Below, in pieces: positions 61,959-64,000 of a stretch of 64,000 bases of DNA. This DNA is from JAFGRR01 sp964563855 (GTDB lineage: Bacteria > Planctomycetota > Phycisphaerae > UBA1845 > Fen-1342). The position numbers and the translations under genes were made by a program. The notes beneath the pieces were generated by a model. It was not told the origin of the DNA. It made no database searches and saw only the letters and a program-made list of their open reading frames with translations. Where the stretch lies: NCBI GenBank assembly GCA_964563855.1, contig CAZLYU010000007.1, positions 1 through 64,000 on the forward strand. Direction: 5' to 3'. Each line of letters begins with the position of its first letter. Position 1 is the first letter of the stretch.

Positions 61959-62400
61959 TCGCTCAGCGGCTCCCGGTAAAGCCAATCCCTCGTCCCCCAT
62001 GCTTCTCGGACGGTGCGTGCGCCACGGATGAGTCGGCGTCGTTGGTCGGTTCGAATCGCGCGGATGCAGCGCGACCGAGACGTTTTCGGACCTGGCAACT
62101 GCCGCCGCTCGGCTCAAGACGCCGACACGGGGCGCCCGCCCGACGCCAGCCTCGTTGGCGAAATCGTTCGAGATGAACCCATGTATCGCGTTGTGGCGAA
62201 GGTGTTGGCGAACACGCCACCCCACGCGCGACCTACCCGAAACGCGGGCTGTATGGCGGGCAGCGATCGTTTTGTAGCGTATGAGCGCCCGTTCGAGGAC
62301 GGCTCGCGCATAGGTCGTTCGGCGCCCCATCGTCTTGCCGCCTCACCCGGCTCGCCGCTACAGTTTCGGGCTCGCAATTTCCCATAAAGAGATCCCGCTA
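61959..62400. other. intergenic region between divergent fliF and glmL-like genes
   Basis: A 442-base gap that should hold the flagellar-operon promoter and that of the plus-strand gene. A fliF-frame extension runs through it but is Arg/His-rich and not convincing as protein. No clear sigma-28 or sigma-54 box or other hairpin could be picked out by eye. Confidence 0.4.

Positions 62401-64000
<1,600 letters not shown>

Noticed and set aside
61959..62330. Extension of fliF upstream to give 690 residues
   Set aside because: The added sequence lacks any FliF feature; the membrane segment begins soon after the chosen ATG.

Overview
The window is GC-rich, densely coded bacterial DNA and most resembles a flagellated planctomycete, probably of the Phycisphaerae type. 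That placement is an inference from gene content, with no rRNA or phylogeny to support it. The pointers are many secreted proteins ending in dockerin-like pairs (GDxNxDGxVNAxDI), cohesin-like and beta-helix surface proteins, three PEP-CTERM sorted proteins, a GT9 glycosyltransferase with an N-terminal cysteine cluster, and a fliF-to-flbD flagellar operon. I found no tRNA, rRNA, CRISPR array, transposase, prophage or integrase.

Layout. 1-6.7 kb: two small TM2-type membrane proteins, a dockerin-tailed glycoside hydrolase, a sigma factor and, divergent from it, a 1066-residue secreted protein with 13 cysteine-rich calcium-binding-like repeats. 6.8-10 kb: a tight three-gene operon of a PHP-like enzyme, an amphi-Trp protein and a PhoU/phosphotransferase fusion; this is the best candidate for an undescribed system. 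10-16 kb: zinc alcohol dehydrogenase, a secreted deiminase with a dockerin tail, PrmC and HPPD. 16-26.6 kb: a lipoprotein with a leukocidin-like C-terminus, a membrane/spermidine-synthase fusion, aldehyde dehydrogenase, a zinc-ribbon membrane protein, an alpha/beta hydrolase, a UbiD-type decarboxylase and a frameshifted gene. 26.8-31.2 kb: nucleotide-sugar dehydrogenase, an aldo/keto reductase, and an overlapping trio of amidohydrolase, lipoprotein and LigD-type phosphoesterase. 31.2-37.6 kb: a minus-strand glycan cluster with three glycosyltransferases, an O-antigen ligase/polymerase-like protein and a tRNA-queuosine mannosyltransferase-like protein. 37.7-45.5 kb: a block of surface proteins (cohesin, beta-helix, PEP-CTERM). 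46-51.8 kb: a PDZ-hydrolase fusion, hemL-hemC, a small acidic protein and a B12-type radical SAM protein. 52-62 kb: the flagellar operon fliF-fliG-fliH-fliI-fliJ-motE-like-fliK-flgD-flgE-flbD, all on the minus strand. 62.4 kb to the end: a 3'-truncated GlmL/MutL-family gene.

How the genes fit together. Much of the window concerns the cell surface. Nucleotide-sugar dehydrogenase, glycosyltransferases and the ligase-like protein would make an exopolysaccharide, and in other bacteria exosortase/PEP-CTERM proteins go together with such a polymer. The exosortase itself is not in view. Dockerin- and cohesin-bearing proteins could form a noncovalent surface assembly. The flagellar operon covers MS ring, switch, export ATPase and hook. 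Core metabolism is represented by tetrapyrrole synthesis (hemL, hemC), tyrosine breakdown (hpd) and release-factor methylation (prmC).

Start codons were set by ribosome-binding sites, signal peptides and gene overlaps. Several differ from the longest open frame, and hemC, fliK and the radical SAM gene appear to use TTG. Functions are from motif recognition without database searches.
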